Made by a program: the position numbers and the translations under genes. A stretch of DNA of 64,000 nt from Rahnella inusitata (lineage in GTDB: Bacteria; Pseudomonadota; Gammaproteobacteria; Enterobacterales; Enterobacteriaceae): assembly GCF_003263515.1 (NCBI RefSeq), contig NZ_JYDE01000004.1:1-64000 (forward strand), read 5' to 3'. Positions 8,582 through 17,715 of this stretch are shown here, one piece after another. How positions within the stretch are numbered: the stretch's first letter is position 1; every line of letters starts with the position of its first letter. The notes under the pieces were generated by a model. It was not told where the DNA came from. It was given only the letters and a program-made list of their open reading frames with translations, and searched no databases.

Positions 8582-10402
8582 TCAAACCTGTACAAAATGT
8601 CCTGATGATACTTCCTGATACTGCCTGACTGGCGGTACAAAGCCGTTCTCACGCACCGGACTTTTCAGCTCATCGACCTGCATCTGACGCTTGAGCATTC
8701 TGCGTGACGGATCAGGCACCGGCACTGAGGCCATCAGTTTTCGAGTGTACGCATGCTGCGGATTATCGAATATCGCCGCGCGCGGGCCGATCTCCACAAT
8801 TTCCCCCAGATACATCACTGCCACGCGGTGACTCACCCGCTCGACCACTGCCATATCGTGCGAAATAAACAGATACGACAAATTCATGCTTTCCTGCAAA
8901 TCGAGCAGCAGATTCACCACCTGCGCTTTCACCGACACATCCAGCGCGGACACCGACTCATCGGCAACGATGACTTTCGGGTCGAGCGTCAGTGCGCGGG
9001 CGATGCAGATTCGCTGACGCTGACCGCCGGAAAACTCATGCGGGAAACGGCGTAACATGTCCGGCGACAACCCAACTTTTTGCAACAGCGACGCGGCTTT
9101 CTCTTTAGCATCTCTGCGGTTATGCAGTTTGTGTTGCAGCATCGGTTCGATCAGCGCGTCGCCGATGCGCATACGCGGATTCAGGCTGGCAAACGGATCC
9201 TGAAATATCATCTGGATGCGCTGACGCATTTGCAAAATGTCGCGCTTGCCCAAATTCATGACGTCAAATCCGTCAAAGTCGATTGCGCCACTGTGCGGTT
9301 TCAGTAATCGCGTCACCGCGCGGCCTGTGGTGGATTTACCACAGCCGGATTCGCCGACCAGCGAGAGCGTTTCACCCTGGAATAAATCAAAGCTGATATT
9401 TTCCACTGCATGCACCGCCCCTACCTGGCGGCTGAACACACCGCCGTAGACCGGAAAACGGGCGCTGAGATTCTTCACTGAAAGCAACGGCGTCAGGCCA
9501 TTATCCACCGTCCCCGCGACTTCCGCTGGCGTACTGGCTTCACCGGTTTGCAGATTGATCTGCGGGAAACGCAACGGCCATTCGCGCCCCTGCATCGACC
9601 CTAATTTCGGCACCGCCGCCAGCAGTGCGCGCGTGTAAGGATGCTGCGGGCGATGAAAAATATCTTCCGTCGCGCCGCTTTCCACTGCTTCACCGCGATA
9701 CATCACCAGCGTGCGGTCAGCAATTTCTGCCACCACCCCCATATCATGGGTGATGAACAGCACCGCCATCCCCTCTTCTTCCTGTAACGTCTTGATCAAA
9801 TCCAGAATCTGGCCCTGAATGGTCACATCCAGGGCCGTTGTCGGTTCGTCAGCGATCAGCAGTTTCGGTTTCAGCGCCAGCGCCATGGCAATCATCACCC
9901 GCTGACGCATACCGCCGGAAAACTGGTGCGGATATTCATCAAAGCGCGCGCTGGCGTTGGGAATGCGTACTTTCTCCAGCAGCTTCAGCGTTTCTGCCCG
10001 CGCTTCGGCGGACGACATCCCCCGGTGGCGCTTAAGGCTTTCGGCGATTTGTCTGCCGATGCTGAACGTCGGGTTCAGCGACGTCATCGGCTCCTGAAAA
10101 ATCATTGCCATTTCATTGCCGCGAATATCGCGCATTTGCTTATCGGAGAGCCCGAGTAAACTGCGCTGGTTCAGCCGGATTTCACCTTCAATTTTGCTGC
10201 TTTGCGCTTTCAGCAGACGCATTACCGACAGCGACGTCACACTTTTACCCGAACCGGATTCCCCGACGATTGCCAGGGTTTCGCCCGGATAGACATCAAA
10301 CGACAAATCCCGCACCACCGGCAGCCAGTCGTCTTCACCGCGAAATGAGGTGGTGAGATGTTTTACGCTCAGCACCGGCTGACGGTTTTGCGGTTCGCTC
10401 AT
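8582..10402 (-). CDS. gsiA: Peptide ABC transporter, fused double ATP-binding protein (GsiA-like)
   Basis: Powers peptide or glutathione import by a binding-protein-dependent transporter. The 606-residue protein is two complete ABC domains in tandem: Walker A GESGSGKS near residue 50 and GESGCGKS near residue 370, ABC signatures FSGGMRQR and FSGGQRQR, and Walker B LLIADEP and VIVADES. Each half ends with the oligopeptide-ATPase C-terminal motif. GsiA of E. coli (about 623 residues) has this architecture. ATG 10400-10402 was chosen because it follows the upstream peptidase stop by one base. The permeases and binding protein are on the opposite strand 4 kb away. The substrate may be a peptide other than glutathione. 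Confidence 0.85.
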   Translation of the reverse strand: MSEPQNRQPVLSVKHLTTSFRGEDDWLPVVRDLSFDVYPGETLAIVGESGSGKSVTSLSVMRLLKAQSSKIEGEIRLNQRSLLGLSDKQMRDIRGNEMAMIFQEPMTSLNPTFSIGRQIAESLKRHRGMSSAEARAETLKLLEKVRIPNASARFDEYPHQFSGGMRQRVMIAMALALKPKLLIADEPTTALDVTIQGQILDLIKTLQEEEGMAVLFITHDMGVVAEIADRTLVMYRGEAVESGATEDIFHRPQHPYTRALLAAVPKLGSMQGREWPLRFPQINLQTGEASTPAEVAGTVDNGLTPLLSVKNLSARFPVYGGVFSRQVGAVHAVENISFDLFQGETLSLVGESGCGKSTTGRAVTRLLKPHSGAIDFDGFDVMNLGKRDILQMRQRIQMIFQDPFASLNPRMRIGDALIEPMLQHKLHNRRDAKEKAASLLQKVGLSPDMLRRFPHEFSGGQRQRICIARALTLDPKVIVADESVSALDVSVKAQVVNLLLDLQESMNLSYLFISHDMAVVERVSHRVAVMYLGEIVEIGPRAAIFDNPQHAYTRKLMASVPVPDPSRRMLKRQMQVDELKSPVRENGFVPPVRQYQEVSSGHFVQV

Positions 10403-10403
10403 C

Positions 10404-11836
10404 TTATTTGCTCCTTGCCGACAATTGCACCTGCGGCACATAGCTGAAATCACGGTCAAACGGGAAGGTTTTGCGCGCCTTACGGTTGCGCGGCAGACGT
10501 TCGACGAACTGGTCGACCACGCCGTTCGACAGCGCCATCAGATTCGGGCTGGCAATCGGGGCCAGCTCAGGCGAGAGATAACCAGATTTTACTACCACAA
10601 TATCGGCGGTGAGCGGATCGAGTTGCAGCACGGTGAAGTCGCTGATGTTGTGATACGGACGACGGCGCGCGAGACCACCACGTCAATGCCGCCGGTGCGT
10701 AACACCGCCTGACGATCGGCAGCCGTCAGCGCATCGAGCAGGAAGACGACCTCAAACTCGCCTTTCACCTGCGGGCTGGAGTGATCCAACGACGCACCGA
10801 GCGTCAGCGTCAGTTGAGAACCGACACCGGCGTTAAAGGCCGCGTCCGTCGCCGCTGCATCGGTGATGCCCGCCACAATCACATTTTCAGCATACTGTTT
10901 GATAAGTTCTTCCAGCACGTCCGCGCGGTCTCCGACGCCGCCGCCGGTCGGATTATCCCCGGAATCTGCCAGCACCACAGGCCGGGTTTCAGAGTGAATC
11001 GCCTTGCGCACGCAGGCTTCCACGGTATCGGTCTCACAGCCGAAGACGAAATCCTCACGCGCGTCCCAGTAGGCCTGGGCCAGCTGCGTCGCCTGCTGTT
11101 CGAGCGCAGGGCGATCGGTGCCGGTCATGATCACCGCAGCCGTCGCCCGGGGTTCGTCCGCCCACACGTAACCGACCATCAGCGAGCTGTCCCACACGCC
11201 TTCCACCTCGTCCATTTCCGGCAGACGGGCGTACAAACTTTTTGCAGGTTCATCCTCGGTGCTGGTGCGCTCCCCCGGAAGCACTACCGGCACCGGCACC
11301 CACAGCAGCATTGGCTTCACACCGGTTTGCAGATGTTTCACCAGCATCGCCACTGAACGGCGCATAGTTTCTTCGACATCTATATGCGGCGCGGTGCGGT
11401 AAGTGGAAAACATATCGATGGCGTCAATGATCCGCTGCGAGACATTGCCGTGCAGATCGTAACTGACGCTGATCGGACAATCCGGCCCGACGACTTTACG
11501 CGCAGCGGCGATCCAGTCACCTTCAGCATCTTCCAGTCCTTCGACGTACATTGCGCCGTGCATCGCCAGATACAGGCCATCGAACGGTTTTTGCGCCTCC
11601 AGCCCGGCGATCATTTCCGCTTTAAATTTATCGTACGTTGTGCGGGCAACGGGCCCTCCGGCAATCGCACGGGCGTGGATAGTGGGTAAAAACGTCGCCG
11701 GATAATCTTGTAAAAAACGAAAACGCGGCGAGGCCAGAAGCTGCCCGTCGCGCACCACGGTGAAATCTTTCTCTTCGTTCAGTACCGGGTTGTAGGTACT
11801 GCATTCAATATGGATACCGCTGACCCCTATACGCAT
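10404..11836 (-). pseudogene. M81 family (MlrC-like) metallopeptidase, frameshifted
   Basis: Members of family M81 include microcystinase MlrC, a zinc hydrolase of linear peptides. The frame from ATG 11836 reads normally (N-terminal IHIECSTYNP, then YDLHGNVSQRII with the zinc ligands, and DSGDNPTGGGVGD) until codons near 10660-10670. There it continues into an unrelated tail and a stop at 10592. The expected C-terminus (RRPYHNISDFTVLQLDPLTAD and onward) is intact in the next frame down to the TAA at 10404. One lost base in the repetitive stretch CGCGCGCC explains this. Corrected length is about 477 residues, usual for the family. Either a recent mutation or a sequencing error. Confidence 0.85.
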
Positions 11837-11848
11837 GTTGATGATTCC

Positions 11849-12988
11849 TCAGACTGGCTTCAGACCGACAAGAAAGCGATGTGCAGCAATACTTGCCGCC
11901 GCGCGCGCCCAGGTGTCGTCGTTTAGTGTAAAAGTGCGAACCGGCGTTTTACCGGCATTGCCCGGCAGCACGTTGGCTTCGATAGACTGATGTACCACGG
12001 TGCCGAATAGCCCGGAAAAATCCGCGTCCTGATGCGCAATGAGGATCAGATCCGGGTCGTTAATTTGAATGAGAAGTGAAACTGCCAGCCCCAGTGCAGA
12101 ACCGGCGCGATGCAAAATGCGGATCGCCGCTGTCTGCCCCTGCATCGCCTGTTGCTCCAGCGCGCCGATGGTGGTCGCCTCCAGCCCTTCGGCTTTGGCC
12201 ATTTCCGCGATGGCATTCAGTGAGGCCAGCGTATCCAGACAGCCGCGCTTACCGCAGCGGCACGGAGAACCATTGAGCTCCAGCGTACAATGGGCGATTT
12301 CCCCGGCACCGCCGTGCAAACCACGATGCAGCTGCCCGGCGATAAAGTGTGCGCTGCCGATCCCTGCGCCGTGGCTGACCAGCGTAAAGCTGCTCAGATC
12401 CCGCGCCTGTCCGAAACTCTTCTCGCTCACCGCCAGCGCTTTGGCATCGTTTTCAATCGCCACATCCATGCCGGTGGCCTGCGAAATCAGCTTCGCCAGC
12501 GGCACGTCGCGCCAGCCGAGCAGCGCCGACTGCACGCAAGTGGACTGGTGTTCGTCAATCAGACCGGACAATGTCACGCCCATCCCGACCAGTTTCTTCG
12601 CCGCTTCAGGATGCGGTTCGAGCAACGCCGGTAATGCTCTGGCGATATTTTCCGCCAGCCGCTGTGGATCAGAGTCTGCCGCAAAAGAGACGCGCGAGAG
12701 GATTTCGCCGTGCAGGTTGATAAGCACCATCTGCGCCGGATTTTGCAGCAGCGAGACACCGGCAAACCATGCACCGTCCGGATGTACCACCAGCCGCACC
12801 GACGGTCGCCCCTGTCCGTTCCCCTGCACCGTTTCCGCCTCGTGCAGGAATCCGGCCTCAAGCATTTCGCGCACCACACCGCCGATTGCCGCTTTGCTCA
12901 TCCCGACCAACTGAGCCAATTCCGTCCGGCTTAAACCGCCTGACGCATTAATCGCACCTAATATCTGACGCTGCAAAATTGTTAACAT
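11849..12988 (-). CDS. ROK family transcriptional repressor
   Basis: Likely repressor of this transport locus. The 379-residue protein has an N-terminal winged helix-turn-helix (about residues 1-65; LSRTELAQLVGMSKAAIGGVVREML) joined to a ROK sugar-kinase-like domain. The ROK domain keeps the structural zinc motif CRCGKRGCLD and a VSHGAGIGSAHF phosphate-loop-like segment. In NagC and Mlc such proteins bind DNA as dimers and release it on binding a sugar phosphate or protein partner. It is the first gene of the minus-strand operon, 12 bases before the peptidase, and divergent from the binding-protein gene, with inverted repeats between them. The inducer is unknown. Confidence 0.85.
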   Translation of the reverse strand: MLTILQRQILGAINASGGLSRTELAQLVGMSKAAIGGVVREMLEAGFLHEAETVQGNGQGRPSVRLVVHPDGAWFAGVSLLQNPAQMVLINLHGEILSRVSFAADSDPQRLAENIARALPALLEPHPEAAKKLVGMGVTLSGLIDEHQSTCVQSALLGWRDVPLAKLISQATGMDVAIENDAKALAVSEKSFGQARDLSSFTLVSHGAGIGSAHFIAGQLHRGLHGGAGEIAHCTLELNGSPCRCGKRGCLDTLASLNAIAEMAKAEGLEATTIGALEQQAMQGQTAAIRILHRAGSALGLAVSLLIQINDPDLILIAHQDADFSGLFGTVVHQSIEANVLPGNAGKTPVRTFTLNDDTWARAAASIAAHRFLVGLKPV

Positions 12989-13060
12989 ATTCGTTCAGGC
13001 GCTCTCAGTTTTCGTTCATCTGCATTGACATTAAACGGAAGAAATGGATATATCAATGCC

Positions 13061-13117
13061 AATTAGTTCACAAATTAAACTAAATATCGCGACATAAGTA
13101 TTTCATATGAACTATTT
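13061..13117. promoter_or_regulatory. Candidate ROK repressor operators in the divergent region
   Basis: TTAGTT (13063-13068) and AACTAA (13078-13083) form an inverted repeat with a nine-base spacer, the geometry of NagC/Mlc sites. A related half-site TGAACTATTT (13108-13117) is the inverse of AATTAGTTCA (13061-13070), and a perfect palindrome TTCATATGAA sits at 13102-13111. All lie in the 223-base gap between the ROK repressor and the binding-protein gene. Assignment to this repressor is inference. Confidence 0.5.
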
Positions 13118-13211
13118 GTTAAAAAATGTCATGTAATGAATACCGCTGTTTTATTCATCAGGCTGACATCACCAGAGCCACTTAATCCGATTTCCACGCA
13201 GAGGGCAGAAC

Positions 13212-14756
13212 ATGAAGATTACCCGTTACATCCGGCGTCCCGTGCAGTTATCGTTGCTGAGCAGCGCCCTTCTCGCCGCGTTTTCGCTGCCGGTTTTCGC
13301 CGCCACGCTGAACGTGATGCAAAACGAAGCGCCGCGCAGCATGGATCCGGGCAACCAAACCGCCACCTTCACCGGCACGGTATTGGATCCGATGTACGAA
13401 GGCCTGCTGCGCATGTCGCCGCAACTGAAACCGGAAGCGGCGCTGGCGACCTCATGGAGCAGCGATGAAAGCGGTCTGGTGTGGACATTCAAATTGCGCA
13501 GCGGCGTCACCTTCCATGATGGCACCCCGTTTAACGCCGACGCCGTGGTCGCCAACTTTGCCCGCCACCTCGATACCAAACGTGGTCTGGCGGCCAGCGG
13601 ACGTCTGCGAACTTTCCTGGAGAGCGTCACCAAAACCGACGACTCGACCGTCGTCTTCAAATTAAAAAAACCGTACCCGGCCTTCCTGAATTTACTCACT
13701 ACCGGCGCTTGTCTGATGGTCAGCCCGGCGGCGGATAAAACCGGCACGCTCGACAGCAAGGCGGTCGGCACCGGTCCTTACAAAATGGTGCAGTACAAAA
13801 CCGGCGAATTCGTGTTGGAACAAAAATATCCGGGCTACTGGGGCGATAAAGCCGCCGGGCCGGATGACATCAAATGGACGTGGAGCGCCGAACCTTCGGT
13901 CATGAACATGGCGCTTCAGGCCGGTGAAACCGACGTGATCAACCCGGTGCCGCCACAATTTGCCAAAGTGCTGAAAAACAATCCGAAGTTTGCCCTGCAT
14001 GAAAGTCCGGGAGCCTCCGTCTTCTGGGTGGCGCTGAATGCCGATCTCAAACCGCTTAGCGACGTCCGTGTCCGTCAGGCGCTGAACTATGCCACCGACC
14101 GCGACGGGCTGGTACGCGCCATCATGTCCGGCTTCGCGCAACCTGCCAACTCCCCTCTGGCGCCGGTCACCGCAGGCTATGACAAAACGCTGAACCCGTA
14201 TCCGCTGGATCTGGCCAAAGCCAAAGCATTACTGAAAGAAGCGGGTGTGGCCGATGGGTTTACGATGTCGATTGCCGTGCAGGGGCAGGACGCGCGCATC
14301 GGCCAGGTACTGCAAAGTATGTGGGCGAAAATCGGCGTGAAACTGGACGTGCGCATCATGGAAAGTGGCGTGTGGACCAAAGCCGCCTTCGCCGATCAGG
14401 CCGGGAAAAAAGCGGATAACACCGGCGCGGTACTGGCGTCCTGGTCATCCGGTGCAAACGGCGCGGATCTCCAGCTGCGTCCGCTGTATTACAGCAAAAG
14501 CTTTGCACCGGGCGGTGCCAATCTGGGCTTCTTCAGCGATCCGAAGCTGGATGAAATGTTAGACAAAGCTGCTTCGACGCTGGATGAAAAGGCCCGCAAC
14601 GCCATTTATGTTGAGGCGCAGAAAGAGATTAACCAGCAGGCGCCGCAAGTGCTGCTGTATTACCAGAATGATTTGTACGCCACCGGCACCAATATTTCTG
14701 GCGTCACCATGATCCCGGGTGGTCAGATTGTGGTGAAAGATGCACAGAAAAAATAA
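13212..14756 (+). CDS. Peptide ABC transporter periplasmic binding protein (SBP family 5)
   Basis: Captures the peptide in the periplasm and delivers it to the membrane permeases. The 514-residue precursor starts with a typical signal peptide (Arg/Lys N-region, hydrophobic core, cleavage after FSLPVFA near residue 30). The mature protein shows the family 5 pattern: NVMQNEAPRSMDPGNQ at the start, YEGLLRM, and LKPEAALATSWSSDE. It resembles GsiB and DppA in length and layout. It is the first gene of a four-gene plus-strand operon with two permeases and a ROK kinase, divergent from the ROK repressor. Substrate specificity cannot be read from the sequence. Confidence 0.88.
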   Translation: MKITRYIRRPVQLSLLSSALLAAFSLPVFAATLNVMQNEAPRSMDPGNQTATFTGTVLDPMYEGLLRMSPQLKPEAALATSWSSDESGLVWTFKLRSGVTFHDGTPFNADAVVANFARHLDTKRGLAASGRLRTFLESVTKTDDSTVVFKLKKPYPAFLNLLTTGACLMVSPAADKTGTLDSKAVGTGPYKMVQYKTGEFVLEQKYPGYWGDKAAGPDDIKWTWSAEPSVMNMALQAGETDVINPVPPQFAKVLKNNPKFALHESPGASVFWVALNADLKPLSDVRVRQALNYATDRDGLVRAIMSGFAQPANSPLAPVTAGYDKTLNPYPLDLAKAKALLKEAGVADGFTMSIAVQGQDARIGQVLQSMWAKIGVKLDVRIMESGVWTKAAFADQAGKKADNTGAVLASWSSGANGADLQLRPLYYSKSFAPGGANLGFFSDPKLDEMLDKAASTLDEKARNAIYVEAQKEINQQAPQVLLYYQNDLYATGTNISGVTMIPGGQIVVKDAQKK

Positions 14757-14783
14757 CAGCGGCATTTACACTGGAAAAGCGCC

Positions 14784-15704
14784 ATGAAAGCCTATCTTGC
14801 CAAAAAACTCATCGCCTTCCCGATCATTCTGATCGGGGTATCGATGCTGATTTTTGTGTCCATCCGCGCGCTGCCCGGTGATCCGGCACGTCTGATGGCC
14901 GGGCCCGAAGCAACGCAGGAAGCGGTCGATGCCATGCGCGTCCGCCTCGGGCTGGACCAGCCGATAGTGACACAATACCTGCACTTTGCCGGTGACGTGT
15001 TGCACGGCAATCTCGGCGTATCGTTGCAGTCGCAGCAACCGGTCACACAGGAAATCGGCGAACGTCTGCCGTATACGCTGATGCTGGCAGTGCTGGCCTA
15101 TTTTCTGGCGGTGGCGGTGGGTGTTCCAGCAGGCATGATAGGCGCGGTTTACCGTAACCGCTGGCCGGATTTTGGCGTGATGTTACTGGCGATAGCCGGT
15201 GCATCCATCGCCAACTTCTGGCTGGGGCTGATGGCGATGAACACCTTCTCGGTCAATCTTGGCTGGCTGCCACTGCTCGGAGCGACGTCGTGGAAAAGTT
15301 ACATTCTGCCCTCGGTCACGCTGGCGGTTTTACCGATGGCGGTGATGGCGCGCATGACGCGTTCGAGCATGCTCGATGTGCTCTCGGAAGATTACATTCG
15401 CACCGCACGTGCCAAGGGACTGTCTGCCACCACCGTCTATTGCAGCCACGCCTTTCGCAACGCGCTGATCCCGATTGTCACTATCGTCGCACTAAATTTC
15501 GGCAGCCTGATTGGCGGCGCGGTGGTTACCGAATCGGTCTTTAACTGGCCGGGCATTGGCCGCCTGCTGGTGGATTCCGTGCGCTATCGTGATTACCCGG
15601 TCATTCAGGGCGTCGCACTGGTGGCGGTCTGCGGCGTGGTGGTGATGAACCTGCTGGGCGAATTACTGATTGCCTTCCTGAATCCAAAAATAAGGTTCGA
15701 TTAA
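14784..15704 (+). CDS. Peptide ABC transporter permease (GsiC/DppB-like)
   Basis: Inner-membrane channel subunit of the peptide importer. The 306-residue protein has a first transmembrane helix near residues 9-28 and the DppB-type N-terminal domain (ISIRALPGDPAR-like segment, RLGLDQP). It then has about five more helices, including the EAA-type loop DYIRTARAKGLS that contacts the ATPase. Length matches GsiC (306). It is 27 bases downstream of the binding-protein gene, and its stop codon overlaps the start of the next permease in TAATG. Confidence 0.92.
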   Translation: MKAYLAKKLIAFPIILIGVSMLIFVSIRALPGDPARLMAGPEATQEAVDAMRVRLGLDQPIVTQYLHFAGDVLHGNLGVSLQSQQPVTQEIGERLPYTLMLAVLAYFLAVAVGVPAGMIGAVYRNRWPDFGVMLLAIAGASIANFWLGLMAMNTFSVNLGWLPLLGATSWKSYILPSVTLAVLPMAVMARMTRSSMLDVLSEDYIRTARAKGLSATTVYCSHAFRNALIPIVTIVALNFGSLIGGAVVTESVFNWPGIGRLLVDSVRYRDYPVIQGVALVAVCGVVVMNLLGELLIAFLNPKIRFD

Positions 15705-16570
15705 TGTCAGCCATTATCACGCAATTACCCCGTCGCAAACCGCGCACGCTGCGGTTGTTCCGCTGGTTCTGGCGTCATCCTGCGGTGACGCTCGGCGGGC
15801 TTATTGTCAGCCTGATCGTGCTGGCGGGACTCTTCGCGCCGCTGATAACCCGTCATGATCCCTACGCGCAGGATCTCATCGATACCCTGCTCGCCCCGGA
15901 TGCCAGCCACTGGTTCGGCACCGACGATTATGGCCGCGATATTTTCGCCCGCGTGATTTACGGCGCGAGGATCTCGATTATCGAAGTGGTGCTCAGCGTC
16001 GGGCTGGCGATGATTGTCGGTATTCCGCTGGGGATTATTGCCGGAATGGCGGGACGCTATACCGACATGATTATTATGTGGTTTATGGATATGCTGTTCG
16101 CGTTTCCGGGCATCGTGCTGGCCATTCTGGTGGTCAGTATCCTTGGCGGCGGGCTGGTGAATCTGCTGATCGCCATTTCCCTGTTTGCCATTCCGGTTTA
16201 TGCGCGCCTGAGCCGTAATCTGACGCTCGGTTTAAAGCAAATGGAGTATGTCGAAGCCGCGCAGGCGCTGGGTTTATCGAACTATCGCATCATCGTCCAT
16301 TACATTTTGCGCAACGCCATTGGCCCGATTATCGTGCAATCGACGCTGACCGCCGGCACCGTTATTCTCGCCGCTGCCAGCTTGTCGTTTCTCGGTCTGG
16401 GTGTGCAACCGCCGATGCCGGAATGGGGTACCATGATGAGCGATGGCCGAAACTTTCTCGGCATCAATATTTACCTTTCGCTGTTCCCCGGTCTGGCCAT
16501 TATGCTGACCGTGCTTGGTTTTAACGTACTGGGCGACGGACTGCGAGATTTACTGGACACACGCTCATGA
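15704..16570 (+). CDS. Peptide ABC transporter permease (GsiD/DppC-like)
   Basis: Second channel subunit of the peptide importer. 288 residues with the DppC-type N-terminal extension (one helix near residues 28-50, then HDPYAQDL and WFGTDDYGRDIFARVIYG). The permease core follows, with EAA loop VEAAQALGLSNYRI and C-terminal FLGLGVQPPMPEWG, a signature of this subfamily. It begins on the last base of the preceding permease stop codon and overlaps the ROK kinase by four bases, so all three are likely translated together. Confidence 0.93.
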   Translation: MSAIITQLPRRKPRTLRLFRWFWRHPAVTLGGLIVSLIVLAGLFAPLITRHDPYAQDLIDTLLAPDASHWFGTDDYGRDIFARVIYGARISIIEVVLSVGLAMIVGIPLGIIAGMAGRYTDMIIMWFMDMLFAFPGIVLAILVVSILGGGLVNLLIAISLFAIPVYARLSRNLTLGLKQMEYVEAAQALGLSNYRIIVHYILRNAIGPIIVQSTLTAGTVILAAASLSFLGLGVQPPMPEWGTMMSDGRNFLGINIYLSLFPGLAIMLTVLGFNVLGDGLRDLLDTRS

Positions 16571-17496
16571 GCTCTGCGGTTTTTTGTGCCGATATCGGCG
16601 GTTCTTTTATTAAATTTGGTGTTTCACGTGCTTCAGGCGAGGTGGAAGAGTGCGGCAAAGTTCCGACGCCCGTCGCCTCGTGGGATGCGTTCGTTGCCGC
16701 CATGCAAAATTTTATTACCCTGTATGGCGCGGATTTACCTTCCTCTACCCCGCTGGCGATTTCCACTGCCGGGCTGGTGTCTCCGCAAACCGGTGAACTG
16801 CTGGCAACCAATATTCCGGCGTTCACTGGCCGCTCGCTGGCAAAAGATTTAAGTACGGCGCTGAACCGTCCGGTGACCGCCGCCAACGACGCCGACTGTT
16901 TTGCTTTGGCGGAAGCGCACGCCGGAAATGCGCAACATCAGCCGATCGTCGTCGCAATTATTCTCGGCACCGGTGTCGGTGGCGGTCTGGTCATCAACGG
17001 CCAGTTAGTCCGCGGCCACGGCGGCGTCACCGGCGAGTGGGGACACGGTGCCATCACCCGCACGGAACTGAATATTGAAGGGAAAACCTACCTCGTTCCG
17101 CGCCTGAAATGCGCCTGCGGTCAGACCGGCTGTCTCGATAAGCTCGGCGCTGCACGCGGTATGGAACGGCTGCATCAGCATTTTCACCAGCGCGCAGCAT
17201 CGAGTCTGGAGATCGTCACCGGCTGGCAGGCGGGTGACAGCACATGCGGGCTCACCGTCCGCGCCTGGCTCCAGCTGGTCGCAGAACCGCTGGCCCTGCT
17301 GGTGAATATTCTCGGCCCTTCAAAGATTATTGCTGGCGGGGGACTGGCGTCAGCGACAGAACTGATCGCGGCATTAGACCTCGCGTTGCGCGAGCGGGTA
17401 TTACACCGTTACGCTGCACCGCTGTTAATACCGGGAAAATTCCTCACGGAAGGCGGGTTGGTGGGTGCATCGGTGATGGGCAGAATAGAAGGATAA
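16567..17496 (+). CDS. ROK family sugar kinase
   Basis: Predicted ATP-dependent sugar kinase in the cytoplasm. The 309-residue protein has the N-terminal phosphate loop DIGGSFIKFG (residues 9-18), the catalytic-region ANDADCFALAEA, ILGTGVGGGLVING, the GEWGH segment and the ROK zinc motif CACGQTGCLD. It lacks a helix-turn-helix, so it is an enzyme and not a regulator. It overlaps the second permease by ATGA. A sugar kinase in a peptide-import operon suggests that the substrate contains an amino sugar, for example a muropeptide or glycopeptide. That is inference. N-acetylmannosamine or N-acetylglucosamine kinase activity would be the first guess. Confidence 0.85.
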   Translation: MSSAVFCADIGGSFIKFGVSRASGEVEECGKVPTPVASWDAFVAAMQNFITLYGADLPSSTPLAISTAGLVSPQTGELLATNIPAFTGRSLAKDLSTALNRPVTAANDADCFALAEAHAGNAQHQPIVVAIILGTGVGGGLVINGQLVRGHGGVTGEWGHGAITRTELNIEGKTYLVPRLKCACGQTGCLDKLGAARGMERLHQHFHQRAASSLEIVTGWQAGDSTCGLTVRAWLQLVAEPLALLVNILGPSKIIAGGGLASATELIAALDLALRERVLHRYAAPLLIPGKFLTEGGLVGASVMGRIEG

Positions 17497-17537
17497 ATCC
17501 CTTCCGCCCTTCATCGTGAGCTGCCGCTTACACGGGC

Positions 17538-17567
17538 CAGGGATCAAATCAGCATGGTTTGTCCCTG
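17538..17567 (+). other. Hairpin between the kinase gene and the lipid operon
   Basis: CAGGGATCAAA (17538-17548) can pair with TTTGTCCCTG (17558-17567) around a nine-base loop with one bulged T. No T run follows, so it could be a weak terminator of the transport operon or part of the leader of the operon that starts at 17716. Confidence 0.4.
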
Positions 17568-17715
17568 CCTGAACTTCAGTTTGATTTCTTAAACAACTCT
17601 TTAAGTGTCCTCAACTCCCCCCGCATTGCTAAAACAGGTAATATATCCAATACATCCGCCCGGTGAGACGCACCCTTTCCCCGGACAAAAAATTAAAAAA
17701 TGCATAAGGATATAT

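Noticed and set aside
17605-17715. Longer N-terminus for the condensing enzyme
   Set aside because: The extra 37 residues have no family features. The GTG at 17716 has a good ribosome site and gives normal length.
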